From the NCBI RefSeq assembly GCF_028830055.1, contig NZ_CP101655.1:1512132-1576131 (forward strand): a DNA stretch of 64,000 bases, given 5' to 3'. Position 1 is the stretch's first letter; every line of letters starts with the position of its first letter. Under the pieces are notes generated by a model. That model made no database searches and was not told the origin of the DNA. It saw only the letters and a list, made by a program, of their open reading frames with translations. Positions 46,406-55,876 of the stretch are shown here, one piece after another. The translations under genes and the position numbers were made by a program. Source of the stretch: Pseudomonas serboccidentalis (lineage in GTDB: Bacteria; Pseudomonadota; Gammaproteobacteria; Pseudomonadales; Pseudomonadaceae).

Positions 46406-47047
46406 TTAGTTGGCAGCTGCCTTGTTGGCTGCTCGCTCTTTGGCTACCAGGTCGTCAGCCAGTTTCAGCGCTTGCTCGGCACCACCGGCGGAGCCGATAT
46501 CGAAGCGGTACTTGCCGTTGACGATCATGGTTGGCACGCCCGTGATTTCATACTTCTTGGCCAGTTCACGCGCCTTGACGATCTGACCTTTGATGGCGAA
46601 AGAGTCGAAGGTGGCGAGGAACTTGTCCTTGTCCACGCCTTGGGTGGCGAGGAAGTCAGCCATGTCGTTCTTGTCAGTCAGCTTCTTGTGTTCTTTCTGA
46701 ATCGCATTGAATACGGCGTTGTGAACCTTGTGCTCGACACCCATGGCTTCGAGGGTCAGGAACATCTGGCCGTGAGCGTCCCATGGGCCACCGAACATGG
46801 CTGGAATACGCACGAAGTTGACGTCGGATGGCAGTTTCTCAACCCAAGGGTTGATCACTGGCTCAAAGGCGTAGCAATGCGGGCAGCCGTACCAGAACAG
46901 CTCGACCACTTCGATCTTGCCAGGCTCTGCAACCGGTACCGGGTTGGCCAGTTCGACGTAAGGGGCGGCCGGTGCTTCGGCGGCCTGGGCGGTCACGCCG
47001 AACAGGCTGGCAGCGACGAGAGCGGCGCTGATGATCAGATTACGCAT
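46406..47047 (-). CDS. dsbA: Periplasmic thiol:disulfide oxidoreductase DsbA
   Basis: DsbA introduces disulfide bonds into exported proteins. The 213-residue precursor has a Sec signal peptide (1-22) and a thioredoxin fold with the active site C55-PHC-58 in FWYGCPHCYAFEP, as in E. coli DsbA (CPHC). The cis-proline loop appears as GVPTMIVNGKYRF. It follows the cytochrome c4 gene, from which a terminator separates it. Oxidised substrates nearby include the two cytochromes and the Ivy protein. Confidence 0.96.
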   Translation of the reverse strand: MRNLIISAALVAASLFGVTAQAAEAPAAPYVELANPVPVAEPGKIEVVELFWYGCPHCYAFEPVINPWVEKLPSDVNFVRIPAMFGGPWDAHGQMFLTLEAMGVEHKVHNAVFNAIQKEHKKLTDKNDMADFLATQGVDKDKFLATFDSFAIKGQIVKARELAKKYEITGVPTMIVNGKYRFDIGSAGGAEQALKLADDLVAKERAANKAAAN

Positions 47048-47142
47048 GCTTTACTCCTGGACAATTTGGGTCGCCTCGCGCGACCTGTTTTCAGACAGAT
47101 CCTGGCGGGCATGAGTTCTGTAGTGTAACGGCAGCGGCCACA

Positions 47143-47171
47143 AAAAAGGGCGGCCAAAGCCACCCTTTTTA
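47143..47171 (-). terminator. Rho-independent terminator after the cytochrome c4 gene
   Basis: On the minus strand an AAAAAGGGTGGC / GCCGCCCTTTTT stem (47171-47160 and 47155-47144, one G-T pair) ends in a T-run at 47143-47148. It separates the cytochrome pair from dsbA. Confidence 0.75.
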
Positions 47172-47235
47172 TACTTGCTGCGACGGATTAATCGAGCGTT
47201 AACGTCGCGCGAGATCTATCGCTGCCAGCGCGGTC

Positions 47236-47853
47236 TTAGTGCAGACCTTGAATGTAGCTGGCGACCGCGGCGATGTCTTCGTCGCTCAGTTTGCGCGCGA
47301 TGGTGCGCATGGTCATGGCGTCGCCGTCGTTGCTGCGACCGGCGGCCGGGTCTTCCTTGCGGAAGTCGGTCAGTTGTTTGGCGATGTATTGAGCGTGTTG
47401 GCCACCCAGATGCGGGAAGCCGGCGGCGGCGTTGCCGGCCCCGTTCGGCGAGTGGCAGCCGGTGCAGGCTGGCAGGCCTTTTTCCAGATTGCCGCCACGG
47501 AACAGCGCTTCACCACGGGCGACGATTTTTGGATCAGCTGCGCCGACGCTGCCTTTCTGGCTGGCGAAGTAGGCAGCGATGTCGGCCAGATCCTGATCGC
47601 TCAGGTTGGTCAGCAGGCCCGTCATTTCCAGAACGGTGCGCTTGCCCGACTTGGTGTCGTGCAGTTGCTTGGTCAGGTAGCGTTCACCTTGACCGGCCAG
47701 TTTCGGGAAGTTTGGTGCCATGCTGTTCCCGTCCGGGCCATGGCAGGCTCCGCATACGGCAGCTTTTGCCTGGCCGGCGGCTGCATCACCTGCAGCATGG
47801 GCCATGCCGGAGATTCCCACGGTCAACAGCAGACTCACGATCAATTTGTTCAT
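47236..47853 (-). CDS. cc4: Cytochrome c4 (diheme)
   Basis: This periplasmic diheme electron carrier delivers electrons to terminal oxidases. The 205-residue precursor has a signal peptide (about 1-20, ending HAAG) and two CXXCH heme sites, CGACHGPDG near residue 35 and CTGCHSPNG near 132, in two similar halves (each followed by a methionine ligand). It lies 32 bp downstream of the cytochrome c5-like gene and is the last gene of that pair, followed by a terminator. Confidence 0.94.
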   Translation of the reverse strand: MNKLIVSLLLTVGISGMAHAAGDAAAGQAKAAVCGACHGPDGNSMAPNFPKLAGQGERYLTKQLHDTKSGKRTVLEMTGLLTNLSDQDLADIAAYFASQKGSVGAADPKIVARGEALFRGGNLEKGLPACTGCHSPNGAGNAAAGFPHLGGQHAQYIAKQLTDFRKEDPAAGRSNDGDAMTMRTIARKLSDEDIAAVASYIQGLH

Positions 47854-47885
47854 CAGCTAATCCAACTACGGCTAAGGGTTAAGAG

Positions 47886-48191
47886 TTATGGACCGGGTTT
47901 ACTCTCGCTCATCCAAAGGATGATGGCCTGGTAATCCTCGGCACTGCAGTCCATGCACAAACCACGCGGCGGCATCGCCTTGAAACCCTGGGTCACGTGT
48001 TGCACCAGCGTCTCCATACCTTTCGCCAACCTCGGCGTCCAAGCTTCCTGATCGCCTCTTTCGGGCGCCATGGGTAGTTGGCCGGAATGACAGGCACCAC
48101 AAACACGGTTGTACACGGCTTCCGGTTCCTGTGTAGCCTGTGCGCTGTAAAGCGGTATCAGGACTCCGGCAGCCAGCAGCCATTTCGTCAT
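47886..48191 (-). CDS. Cytochrome c5-family protein
   Basis: This 101-residue monoheme c-type cytochrome has a short signal peptide (1-19, ending QA), one heme site CGACHSG near residue 33, and the distal methionine in FKAMPPRGLCMDCSAEDY with the extra cysteine pair (GLCMDC) characteristic of c5. It is upstream of and probably cotranscribed with cytochrome c4, and divergent from engB. It should be a small periplasmic electron carrier. Confidence 0.9.
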   Translation of the reverse strand: MTKWLLAAGVLIPLYSAQATQEPEAVYNRVCGACHSGQLPMAPERGDQEAWTPRLAKGMETLVQHVTQGFKAMPPRGLCMDCSAEDYQAIILWMSESKPGP

Positions 48192-48382
48192 AAAACGACC
48201 TTTTCAGGGTTGAGAGCGTTCTGCGTTCTGATGCGCAATCAAGGTCTTTGGCTCTCGTGAACTTCATCCTTCGCTGGGACAAAGCACACACAAAATCTGC
48301 GGCATTATATACTGGCGTCACTGAAACGGAAGCGACACCGCGTTCCGCGCCCAATCCCGGCGCCGCCCACATCGGAAATCCC

Positions 48383-49027
48383 ATGCAACTCAAGAATCCC
48401 ATCCTCGGCCTGTGCCAACAGTCCACGTTTATGCTCAGTGCCGCCAAAGTCGATCAATGCCCTGACGACGAAGGCTTCGAAGTGGCGTTCGCCGGTCGTT
48501 CCAACGCCGGTAAATCCAGCGCGCTGAACACCCTGACTCACGCCAGCCTGGCGCGCACCTCGAAAACCCCGGGTCGCACACAGCTGTTGAACTTCTTCAA
48601 GCTAGACGATGAACGGCGTCTGGTCGACCTTCCGGGCTACGGTTATGCAAAAGTACCGATCCCGCTCAAGCAACACTGGCAGCGTCACCTTGAGGCTTAC
48701 CTCGGTGGCCGGGAGAGTTTGAAGGGTTTGATTCTGATGATGGACATCCGTCATCCAATGACCGACTTCGACCTGCTGATGCTCGACTGGGCCGTTGCGG
48801 CCGGCATGCCGATGCACATTCTGCTGACCAAGGCCGACAAGCTGACCTACGGCGCAGCCAAGAACACGCTGCTGAAAGTGCAGTCGGAAATTCGCAAGGG
48901 CTGGGGTGATCTGGTGACGATCCAGTTGTTCTCCGCACCAAAACGCATGGGGCTGGAAGAGGCCTACACTGTGTTGGCAGGCTGGATGGAACTGGCTGAT
49001 AAAGGCGCTGAATTGCCTGCTGAGTAA
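48383..49027 (+). CDS. engB: Ribosome biogenesis GTPase EngB (YihA/YsxC)
   Basis: This essential GTPase assists 50S subunit assembly. The 214-residue protein has the P-loop [12 protein letters not shown] near residue 34, the G2/G3 region [11 protein letters not shown] and [13 protein letters not shown], and the G4 motif LLTKADKLT. The earlier in-frame start at 48248 has no family sequence, and the ATG at 48383 gives the right length. It converges on polA, with the ersA-like RNA between; its transcript likely ends at the hairpin 49044-49081, which works in both directions. Confidence 0.95.
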   Translation: MQLKNPILGLCQQSTFMLSAAKVDQCPDDEGFEVAFAGRSNAGKSSALNTLTHASLARTSKTPGRTQLLNFFKLDDERRLVDLPGYGYAKVPIPLKQHWQRHLEAYLGGRESLKGLILMMDIRHPMTDFDLLMLDWAVAAGMPMHILLTKADKLTYGAAKNTLLKVQSEIRKGWGDLVTIQLFSAPKRMGLEEAYTVLAGWMELADKGAELPAE

Positions 49028-49036
49028 ATCGCAGGC

Positions 49037-49168
49037 AAAAAAAGCCCCGGACTTCATATGGGGAGGGAGAAGTTCCGGGGTTTAAGGTCCGAACCGCTAG
49101 GGCGGGGTTCAGATATCTGCCAACACTTAACACAACATAGGAGCATCGAAGGGCTTCACCAGCCATTC
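49037..49168 (-). ncRNA. ersA: ErsA/Spot 42-type small RNA
   Basis: The gene lies between engB and polA on the polA strand, the position of spf in E. coli and ersA in P. aeruginosa. An AlgU-type promoter (49175-49202) puts the 5' end near 49168. A strong terminator hairpin, with arms rich in CCCCGGA and loop sequence TCTCCCTCCCC, ends in seven Ts at 49037-49043. This gives about 132 nt, the reported size of ErsA. In P. aeruginosa ErsA pairs with algC mRNA through its C-rich region. The ends are my estimates. Confidence 0.82.
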
Positions 49169-49174
49169 AGTATC

Positions 49175-49202
49175 TCTGAGTAGTGAGTTGTCAGATTAGT
49201 TC
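49175..49202 (-). promoter_or_regulatory. AlgU (sigma-22/RpoE-type) promoter of the ersA-like RNA
   Basis: On the minus strand GAACTA (49197-49202) and TCAGA (49175-49179) are separated by 17 bases, close to the AlgU consensus GAACTT-N16/17-TCNNA. Transcription would begin about 7 bases further on, near 49168. Confidence 0.75.
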
Positions 49203-49260
49203 AGATTTTTTTCAAAAAGCTTTGGAATAACGCCAAGCGCGTTTCGAAATAAGGTCATTT

Positions 49261-49299
49261 CGGGCGTTTGCCGCGACGATGTGTCGCGGCAAACGCCCG
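49261..49299 (-). terminator. Long perfect hairpin after polA
   Basis: A 17-bp perfect stem (49261-49277 and 49283-49299) with a GATGT/ACATC loop starts 11 bases after the polA stop. There is no T-run behind it, so it may be a 3'-end stabiliser or a weak terminator; it would separate polA from the sRNA promoter. Confidence 0.6.
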
Positions 49300-49310
49300 G
49301 GCCAGACGCC

Positions 49311-52115
49311 TTAGTGAGCTTCATCCCAGTTGTTGCCGACGCCGACTTCCACCAGCAGCGGCACGTCCAGTTTCGCCGCTTCGCTCATGTGCAGGCGGAT
49401 TTCCTGGCTCACCTGATCGACCAGATCCTCGCGAACTTCCAGCACCAGTTCGTCGTGCACCTGCAGGATGACTTTGGCGTCCAGTCCGGACGAAGCCAGC
49501 CAGTTATCCACCGCCACCATGGCTTTCTTGATGATGTCCGCCGCGGTGCCCTGCATCGGCGCGTTGATCGCCGTGCGTTCGGCGGCGGCGCGCTCCTGCG
49601 GCTTGTTCGAATTGATTTCCGGCAGGTACAGGCGACGGCCGAAGAACGTCTCGACGTAGCCCTGATCGGCCGCCTGCTTGCGGGTGCGCTCCATGTATTC
49701 GCGCACGCCCGGGTAGCGGGCGAAATAGGTGTCGATGTAGGCCTTGGCGGTCTTGGTGTCGACGCCGATGTCCTTGCCGAGCTTTTGCGCGCCCATGCCG
49801 TAGATCAGGCCGAAGTTGATCGCCTTGGCGCCACGGCGCTGATCGGAAGTCACTTCGTCGAGCTCGACCTTGAACACTTCGGCGGCGGTCGCGGTGTGCA
49901 CGTCCAGGTTGTTGCGGAAGGCGTTCATCAGGCCTTCGTCTTTGGACAGGTGGGCCATGATCCGCAGTTCGATCTGCGAGTAGTCCGCGGCCAGCAGTTT
50001 GTAGCCTTTTGGTGCCACGAAGGCTTGGCGGATGCGCCGGCCTTCAGCGGTGCGCACCGGAATGTTCTGCAGGTTCGGATCGCTGGAGGACAAGCGACCG
50101 GTGGACGCCACGGCCTGATGATACGAGGTGTGGATGCGCCCGGTGCGCGGGTTGATCTGCTCCGGCAGGCGATCGGTGTAGGTGCTCTTCAGCTTGCTCA
50201 TGGAGCGGTGCTCCATCAGCACTTTCGGCAAGCGGTGATCGTCCTCGGCGAGTTTCGCCAACACTTCCTCGGCGGTCGATGGCTGGCCCTTGGCGGTTTT
50301 CTTCAGCACCGGCAGGCCGAGTTTTTCGTAGAGGATCACGCCCAATTGCTTCGGTGAGCCGAGGTTGAACTCTTCTCCGGCGATCTCGAACGCTTCGCGC
50401 TCCAGCGCGACCATCTTGTTGCCCAGTTCAATGCTCTGGATACCGAGCAGTTCAGCGTCGACGAACGCGCCCTGGCGCTCGATGCGTGCCAGCACCGGCA
50501 CCAGCGGGATTTCGATATCGGTCAGCACGCTGGCCAGGCTCGGGATCGCGCTGAGCTTTTCGAACAGGGTCTGGTGCAGACGCAAGGTGATGTCGGCGTC
50601 TTCGGCGGCGTACGGCCCGGCCTGTTCCAGGGCGATCTGGTCGAAGGTCAGTTGCTTGGCGCCTTTACCGGCGATGTCCTGGAAGCTCACGGTGGTGTGG
50701 TCCAGGTACTTCTGCGCGAGGCTGTCCATGTCGTGGCGGGTGGCGGTGGAGTTGAGCACGTACGACTCAAGCATCGTGTCGAAGGCGATGCCGCGCACGT
50801 TGATGCCCTGGCTTTGATCGCCGCCGATGGCGCAGTTGGCCAGAATGTTCATGTCGAACTTGGCGTGCTGACCGACCTTGAGTTTGTTCGGGTCTTCCAG
50901 AATCGGCTTGAGCGCGCGCAGCACGGTGTCGCGATCCAGCTGCTCCGGCACGCCGATGTAGGAGTGGGTCAGCGGGATGTACGCCGCTTCGTTGGCCTGC
51001 ACTGCAAATGAGAGGCCGACCAACTGTGCCTGTTGCGCGTCGATGCCGGTGGTTTCGGTGTCGAAGGCGAACAGTTTGGCGTTGTGCAGTTTTTCCAGCC
51101 AGACGTCGAAGCGCGCTTGATCGAGGATGGTTTCGTACGCGGCTTCAGCAGGCGCTGCAGGGGCTTCTGCTGCTGGCGCGCTGAACAGATCGTCGGGCGG
51201 CGTGAGCTCGGTGGCTGCGCTCAGTTCCTGGCGCTTGGCGTCGCGATCCAGATCATTCAGCCAGCTCTTGAATTCCAGCAGGGTGTAGAGCTCGTAGAGT
51301 TTGGCCGGGTCTTCCGGGCCCATGCGCAGGTCGTCGAGGCCGATGTCCAGCGGCACGTCGACCTTGATGGTCGCCAGTTGATAGGAGAGGAACGCCATCT
51401 CCTTGTGCTCTTCGAGCTTGGCCGGCAGGGTCTTGGCCCCGCGAATCGGCAGGGTCGGCACGATGTCGAGCTGCGCGTAGAGCTCGGTCAGGCCGCCGTT
51501 GACGCCCACCAGCAGGCCGGACGCAGTCTTCGGGCCGATGCCGGGAACGCCCGGGATGTTGTCGGAAGAGTCGCCCATCAGCGCCAGATAATCGATGATC
51601 TGCTCCGGAGCGACGCCGAATTTCTCCTTCACGCCCTCCACGTCCATCGAGCTACCGGACATGGTGTTGACCAAGGTAATGTGGCCGTCGACCAGTTGCG
51701 CCATGTCCTTGTCGCCGGTGGAGATGATCACCGGGCGATCCGCCGCCGCGCTGCTGCGCGCCAGGGTGCCGATCACGTCGTCAGCCTCGACGCCTTCCAC
51801 GCACAGCAGCGGGAAGCCGAGGGCGATCACGCTCTGATGCAGCGGCTCGATCTGCACACGCATGTCGTCGGGCATGCTGGGACGGTTGGCCTTGTATTCG
51901 GCGTACATCTCATCGCGGAATGTCCCACCCTTGGCGTCGAAGACCACGGCGAACGGGCTGTCCGGGTACTGCTTGCGCAGACTCTTGAGCATGTTCAGCA
52001 CACCTTTGACCGCGCCGGTGGGCAGGCCTTTGGAGGTGGTCAGCGGTGGCAGTGCGTGGAAAGCGCGGTACAGGTAAGACGAACCGTCCACCAGGACGAG
52101 GGGGGCTTGGCTCAT
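49311..52115 (-). CDS. polA: DNA polymerase I
   Basis: PolA fills gaps and removes RNA primers in replication and repair. The 934-residue protein has a 5' nuclease domain (about 1-290; [22 protein letters not shown]), a 3'-5' exonuclease with [11 protein letters not shown] near residue 355, and the family A polymerase domain (about 530-934) with [28 protein letters not shown] and [10 protein letters not shown]. The exonuclease acidic residues are present, so proofreading should be active. I start at 52115 ([11 protein letters not shown]); an in-frame ATA/ATG-type start 12 bases earlier is less typical. Confidence 0.97.
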   Translation of the reverse strand: MSQAPLVLVDGSSYLYRAFHALPPLTTSKGLPTGAVKGVLNMLKSLRKQYPDSPFAVVFDAKGGTFRDEMYAEYKANRPSMPDDMRVQIEPLHQSVIALGFPLLCVEGVEADDVIGTLARSSAAADRPVIISTGDKDMAQLVDGHITLVNTMSGSSMDVEGVKEKFGVAPEQIIDYLALMGDSSDNIPGVPGIGPKTASGLLVGVNGGLTELYAQLDIVPTLPIRGAKTLPAKLEEHKEMAFLSYQLATIKVDVPLDIGLDDLRMGPEDPAKLYELYTLLEFKSWLNDLDRDAKRQELSAATELTPPDDLFSAPAAEAPAAPAEAAYETILDQARFDVWLEKLHNAKLFAFDTETTGIDAQQAQLVGLSFAVQANEAAYIPLTHSYIGVPEQLDRDTVLRALKPILEDPNKLKVGQHAKFDMNILANCAIGGDQSQGINVRGIAFDTMLESYVLNSTATRHDMDSLAQKYLDHTTVSFQDIAGKGAKQLTFDQIALEQAGPYAAEDADITLRLHQTLFEKLSAIPSLASVLTDIEIPLVPVLARIERQGAFVDAELLGIQSIELGNKMVALEREAFEIAGEEFNLGSPKQLGVILYEKLGLPVLKKTAKGQPSTAEEVLAKLAEDDHRLPKVLMEHRSMSKLKSTYTDRLPEQINPRTGRIHTSYHQAVASTGRLSSSDPNLQNIPVRTAEGRRIRQAFVAPKGYKLLAADYSQIELRIMAHLSKDEGLMNAFRNNLDVHTATAAEVFKVELDEVTSDQRRGAKAINFGLIYGMGAQKLGKDIGVDTKTAKAYIDTYFARYPGVREYMERTRKQAADQGYVETFFGRRLYLPEINSNKPQERAAAERTAINAPMQGTAADIIKKAMVAVDNWLASSGLDAKVILQVHDELVLEVREDLVDQVSQEIRLHMSEAAKLDVPLLVEVGVGNNWDEAH

Positions 52116-52189
52116 GAGCAGAATCAACCTTTTCGGCGGGCCCGGCGCTAGAATAGCGGGACCGTTGACGACAAAGGGACAAGGTTATC

Positions 52190-52480
52190 ATGCGTACGTT
52201 AAATCGCTTGCTGCTGGTCAGTTTGATTGCTGTCTCACCGCTGGCCGCGATGGCGGCGGATGATGCGCCGTCGGCGGAGCCGGAAGTTACCATCCGTACC
52301 GAGGGTGACCAAACCATCCAGGAGTACCGTCAGAACGGTTTCCTGTATGCGATCAAGGTCACCAAGAAAGGATTCCCGCCCTATTTTCTGGTGCGTGCGG
52401 ACGGTACCGATGCAAACTTCATCCGTTCTGATCAGCCGGATATGTTGATTCCGGCATGGAAGATTTTCGAATGGAAGTAG
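52190..52480 (+). CDS. DUF2782 family exported protein
   Basis: This 96-residue protein has a signal peptide (about 1-22, ending AMAA) and a single small domain: VTIRTEGDQTIQEYRQNGFLYAIKVTKKGFPPYFLVRADG, then DQPDMLIPAWKIFEWK. This is the DUF2782 pattern found between polA and thrB in pseudomonads (PA5494, recalled). Function is unknown. It is divergent from polA with a 74-bp gap and precedes thrB by 59 bp. Confidence 0.87.
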   Translation: MRTLNRLLLVSLIAVSPLAAMAADDAPSAEPEVTIRTEGDQTIQEYRQNGFLYAIKVTKKGFPPYFLVRADGTDANFIRSDQPDMLIPAWKIFEWK

Positions 52481-52539
52481 TCTCTTAAATTAATCGGCGC
52501 CGCTGTGCTGGCGGCGCCCGAACTGAGCAGTTTTTAACC

Positions 52540-53493
52540 ATGTCTGTGTTCACCCCCCTGGCTCGGCCCGAGCTGGAAACCTTTCTCGCCCCTTACGGGC
52601 TTGGCCGTCTGCTCGATTTCCAGGGGATCGCCGCCGGCAGCGAAAACACCAATTTCTTTATCAGTCTGGAGCAGGGCGAGTTCGTTCTGACCCTGGTCGA
52701 GCGCGGCCCGGTGCAGGAGATGCCGTTCTTCATCGACCTGCTCGACGTGCTGCACGAGGCCGATCTGCCGGTGCCTTACGCACTGCGCACCACCGACGGC
52801 GTGGCGCTGCGTGAGCTGAAGGGCAAACCGGCGCTGCTGCAGCCGCGTCTGTCGGGCAAACACATTAAGGTCGCCAACGCCCAGCATTGCGCGCAGGTTG
52901 GCGAGTTGCAGGCGCATCTGCACCTGGCGACTCAGGGCGAGCGCATGATCAAGCGCAAGACCGATCGCGGCCTGGACTGGATGCAGGAGGAGGGCACCGA
53001 GTTTCTCTCGCACCTGAGCGACGAGCCGCGTGCCTTGTTGCAAAAGGCCCTCGATGAAATCACCGAGCGCAAAGAGAAGATTCTCGCGCTGCCTCGGGCG
53101 AACATTCATGCCGACCTGTTTCGCGATAACGCGATGTTCGAAGGCACTCACCTGACCGGGCTGATCGACTTCTACAACGCCTGTTCGGGGCCGATGCTGT
53201 ACGACGTGGCGATTGCCTTGAATGACTGGTGTTCGGACGATGATGGCCTGATCGACGGCCCACGAGCGCGGGCGTTCCTTGGCGCTTATGCGGCGCTGCG
53301 ACCATTCACGGCGGCGGAAGCTGAGTTGTGGCCGACGATGCTGCGCGTGGCGTGTGTGCGGTTCTGGCTGTCGCGGTTGATCGCGGCGGAGCAGTTTGCC
53401 GGGCAGGACGTGTTGATTCACGATCCGAAGGAATTCGAGCAGCGGCTGGCGCAGCGGCAGCAGGTGCATACACCTCTACCGTTCGCCCTCTAA
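52540..53493 (+). CDS. thrB: Homoserine kinase (APH-fold, Pseudomonas type)
   Basis: This 317-residue kinase phosphorylates homoserine in threonine synthesis. Unlike the GHMP-type ThrB of E. coli, it belongs to the aminoglycoside-phosphotransferase fold group: EFVLTLVERG near residue 47, NIHADLFRDNAMFEG near 187 containing the catalytic Asp and Asn, and LIDFYNACSGPMLYDVAIALNDWC near 207. Pseudomonads use this form. The other thr genes are not in the window. A class B REP pair starts four bases after the stop. Confidence 0.93.
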   Translation: MSVFTPLARPELETFLAPYGLGRLLDFQGIAAGSENTNFFISLEQGEFVLTLVERGPVQEMPFFIDLLDVLHEADLPVPYALRTTDGVALRELKGKPALLQPRLSGKHIKVANAQHCAQVGELQAHLHLATQGERMIKRKTDRGLDWMQEEGTEFLSHLSDEPRALLQKALDEITERKEKILALPRANIHADLFRDNAMFEGTHLTGLIDFYNACSGPMLYDVAIALNDWCSDDDGLIDGPRARAFLGAYAALRPFTAAEAELWPTMLRVACVRFWLSRLIAAEQFAGQDVLIHDPKEFEQRLAQRQQVHTPLPFAL

Positions 53494-53496
53494 ATT

Positions 53497-53610
53497 TGTG
53501 GCGAGGGGGCTTGCCACCGTTGGAGTGCGGAGCGCTCCCCCAAGGATTCAGGATTGAAAATCTTTGGGGGCTGCTGCGCAGCCCAACGGGGGCAAGCCCC
53601 CTCGCCACAG
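53497..53610. repeat. REP inverted pair, class B
   Basis: Units at 53497-53524 and 53583-53610 enclose a secondary inverted repeat. It separates the convergent thrB and znuA genes. Confidence 0.87.
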
Positions 53611-53621
53611 GATTTTGCGGG

Positions 53622-54551
53622 TTACAGAGATTCCAGGCATCCCGCCAGATCATTGCCGAGCTTTTCCAGCACCTGCTCATAGCCCTGAGCCGTCGCCGGG
53701 GTGTACCCGCCCAACGCATCCAGTTCCGCCAGCTTCACCGGTAGCCCAGCCACCAGCGTCTCCGCCAGGCGCGGGCGCAACGGCGGTTCGCTGAACACAC
53801 AGGTCTTGCCCACTTCCTGCAGGCGTTTGCGCATTGCCGCGACATGCTGCGCGCCCGGCTGCACTTCGGCGGCCACGCTGAACACACCAGCGTGCTTCAG
53901 GCCGTAAGCCTCCTCGAAGTAATCGAAGGCCTCGTGGAACACGAAGTACGGCTTGCCTTCAATACCGGCCAGACGCTTCTTCAAACGTGCATCCAGTGCA
54001 TCGAGGCGTCCATCGAACGCCTTGGCGTTGCTCTGATAGCGCTCGGCGTTGGCCGGATCAGCAGCGCTGAGGTCCGCGGCCATTTTGTCGGCAATTACCC
54101 GCGCGTTGACCGGCGATAGCCACAAATGCGCATCCAGGGTACCCGGGCGGTGATCGTGATCATGCTCGTCGGCCTCTTCGGCGTGGGAGTGGCTGTCTTC
54201 GGCAAAGCGGCGCAGCTTCATGCCTGGTAGATCCTGCACGGCGACGCTCGGCAGGGTCCGACCGTTCAGCACGCGAGGCAGGAAACCTTCCATGTCCGGG
54301 CCGATCCAGTACAGCAGGTCCACCGATTGCACTTTGCGCACGTCGGACGGGCGCAACGCGTAGTTATGCGGCGAAGCGCCCGGCGGCAATAGCACTTCGG
54401 GAATGGCCACGCCGTCCTGCACTGCGGTGGCGATCAACTGCAACGGTTTGATGCTGGTGAGGACCTTGACCTCGGCCTGAGCCGAACCGATCAGCAGAAA
54501 ACTGGCGACAAACGCCACAAAAACAGAAAAAAGTCGGGACACGATGACCAC
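53622..54551 (-). CDS. znuA: Zinc ABC transporter substrate-binding protein ZnuA
   Basis: ZnuA captures zinc in the periplasm for ZnuBC. The 309-residue precursor has a signal peptide (1-26, ending AQA), metal ligands in [13 protein letters not shown] and [10 protein letters not shown], and the typical His/Asp-rich loop (about 118-134; [16 protein letters not shown]). The start is a GTG at 54551; another GTG nine bases later is possible. It is divergent from zur-znuCB across a 57-bp gap with a Zur-like box. Confidence 0.95.
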   Translation of the reverse strand: MVIVSRLFSVFVAFVASFLLIGSAQAEVKVLTSIKPLQLIATAVQDGVAIPEVLLPPGASPHNYALRPSDVRKVQSVDLLYWIGPDMEGFLPRVLNGRTLPSVAVQDLPGMKLRRFAEDSHSHAEEADEHDHDHRPGTLDAHLWLSPVNARVIADKMAADLSAADPANAERYQSNAKAFDGRLDALDARLKKRLAGIEGKPYFVFHEAFDYFEEAYGLKHAGVFSVAAEVQPGAQHVAAMRKRLQEVGKTCVFSEPPLRPRLAETLVAGLPVKLAELDALGGYTPATAQGYEQVLEKLGNDLAGCLESL

Positions 54552-54567
54552 TCAAGGAGGCGAGAAC

Positions 54568-54584
54568 GGGTAACATAATAACGT
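54568..54584. promoter_or_regulatory. Zur-box-like operator between znuA and zur
   Basis: GGTAACATAATAACGTC, read on the minus strand as GACGTTATTATGTTACC, resembles the Zur consensus TGTTATAATATAACA (about 10 of 15 positions). It is centrally placed in the 57-bp divergent promoter, so one site could control znuA and zur-znuCB together. Confidence 0.6.
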
Positions 54585-54608
54585 CTCTATCAAAACTCGT
54601 CGCCGCCC

Positions 54609-55091
54609 ATGCCTATTACACCGATTGCCAGCCGTCCCCACGACCACTCTCATTGCGTGCACAGCGCACTGACCGAGGCCGATGCCTTGTGCTCCCAGAA
54701 AGGCCTGCGCCTGACTGCGTTGCGCCGGCGGGTGCTGGAACTGGTGTGGCAGAGCCACAAGCCGCTGGGCGCCTACGACATTCTCGCGGTACTCAGCGAG
54801 CAGGACGGCCGCCGCGCTGCGCCGCCGACCGTGTACCGCGCACTGGATTTTCTCCTGGAAAACGGCCTGGTACACCGCATCTCTTCGCTCAACGCCTTTG
54901 TCGGATGCGTGCATCCCGAGCATGCGCATCAGGGCCAGTTCCTGATCTGCCGCGACTGCCACGCCGCCATCGAGCTGGAACAGAAAGCCATCAGCGACGC
55001 GATTATCCAAAGCGCCAAAGACGTTGGTTTCATCGTCGAAGCGCAGACCGTCGAAGTGGTCGGCCTGTGCGCCGGTTGCCAGGGGGCTTGA
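54609..55091 (+). CDS. zur: Zinc uptake regulator Zur (Np20)
   Basis: Zur is a Fur-family repressor that blocks znu transcription when zinc is plentiful. The 160-residue protein has an N-terminal winged helix (about 20-95; [25 protein letters not shown] and [21 protein letters not shown]) and a C-terminal dimer domain with the CRDC and CAGC pairs for structural zinc plus [13 protein letters not shown]. Its stop overlaps the znuC start by one base (TGATG), so regulator and transporter are coupled. Confidence 0.95.
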   Translation: MPITPIASRPHDHSHCVHSALTEADALCSQKGLRLTALRRRVLELVWQSHKPLGAYDILAVLSEQDGRRAAPPTVYRALDFLLENGLVHRISSLNAFVGCVHPEHAHQGQFLICRDCHAAIELEQKAISDAIIQSAKDVGFIVEAQTVEVVGLCAGCQGA

Positions 55092-55876
55092 TGAGCAACC
55101 CGTTGATCCGTCTCCAGCACGTCGCTGTCACCTTTGCCGGGCAGGCCGTGCTGGACAACATCGAGCTGAGTGTCGAGCCGGGGCAGATCGTCACCCTGAT
55201 CGGCCCCAACGGCGCCGGCAAGACCACTCTGGTGCGCGCCGTGCTCGGGCTGTTGAAGCCGGACAGCGGCAGCGTCTGGCGCAAGCCGAAGCTGCGCGTC
55301 GGCTACATGCCGCAAAAACTGCATGTCGATCCGACCTTGCCGCTGTCGGTGCTGCGCTTCCTGCGTCTGGTGCCCGGTGTAGACCGCCCGCGTGCATTGG
55401 CGGCGCTCAAGGAAGTCGGTGCCGAACACGTCATCGACAGCCCGGTGCAAAGCGTTTCCGGGGGTGAGATGCAGCGTGTGCTGCTGGCCCGGGCGCTGCT
55501 GCGCGAGCCGGAGCTGTTGGTGCTGGATGAGCCGGTGCAAGGCGTCGATGTCGCCGGGCAAGCCGAGCTGTACAGCCTGATCACCCGCCTGCGCGACCGT
55601 CACGGCTGCGGCGTGTTGATGGTGTCCCACGATTTGCACTTGGTGATGAGCACCACCGATCAGGTGGTGTGCCTGAACCGTCACGTCTGTTGCTCCGGGC
55701 ATCCCGAGCAGGTCAGCGGCGACCCGGCGTTCGTCGAGCTGTTCGGCAAGAACGCGCCGAGCCTGGCGATCTATCACCACCATCACGACCACGCCCACGA
55801 TCTGCACGGTTCGGTGGTCAAGGCGCCCGGTGCGGGCCACACCCACGTTCACGGAGACCACTGCAAGCATGGCTGA
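55091..55876 (+). CDS. znuC: Zinc ABC transporter ATP-binding protein ZnuC
   Basis: ZnuC powers zinc import through ZnuB. The 261-residue protein has Walker [10 protein letters not shown] near residue 38, the signature [15 protein letters not shown] near 122 and Walker [13 protein letters not shown] near 143. The C-terminal 35 residues are very His-rich ([11 protein letters not shown]... [12 protein letters not shown]), likely a cytoplasmic zinc-binding tail. It overlaps both zur (1 bp) and znuB (8 bp). Confidence 0.96.
   Translation: MSNPLIRLQHVAVTFAGQAVLDNIELSVEPGQIVTLIGPNGAGKTTLVRAVLGLLKPDSGSVWRKPKLRVGYMPQKLHVDPTLPLSVLRFLRLVPGVDRPRALAALKEVGAEHVIDSPVQSVSGGEMQRVLLARALLREPELLVLDEPVQGVDVAGQAELYSLITRLRDRHGCGVLMVSHDLHLVMSTTDQVVCLNRHVCCSGHPEQVSGDPAFVELFGKNAPSLAIYHHHHDHAHDLHGSVVKAPGAGHTHVHGDHCKHG

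Noticed and set aside
51033..52151. 372-codon plus-strand frame opposite polA
   Set aside because: Shadow of the conserved polA 5' nuclease region; His/Gln/Val-rich composition and no motif.
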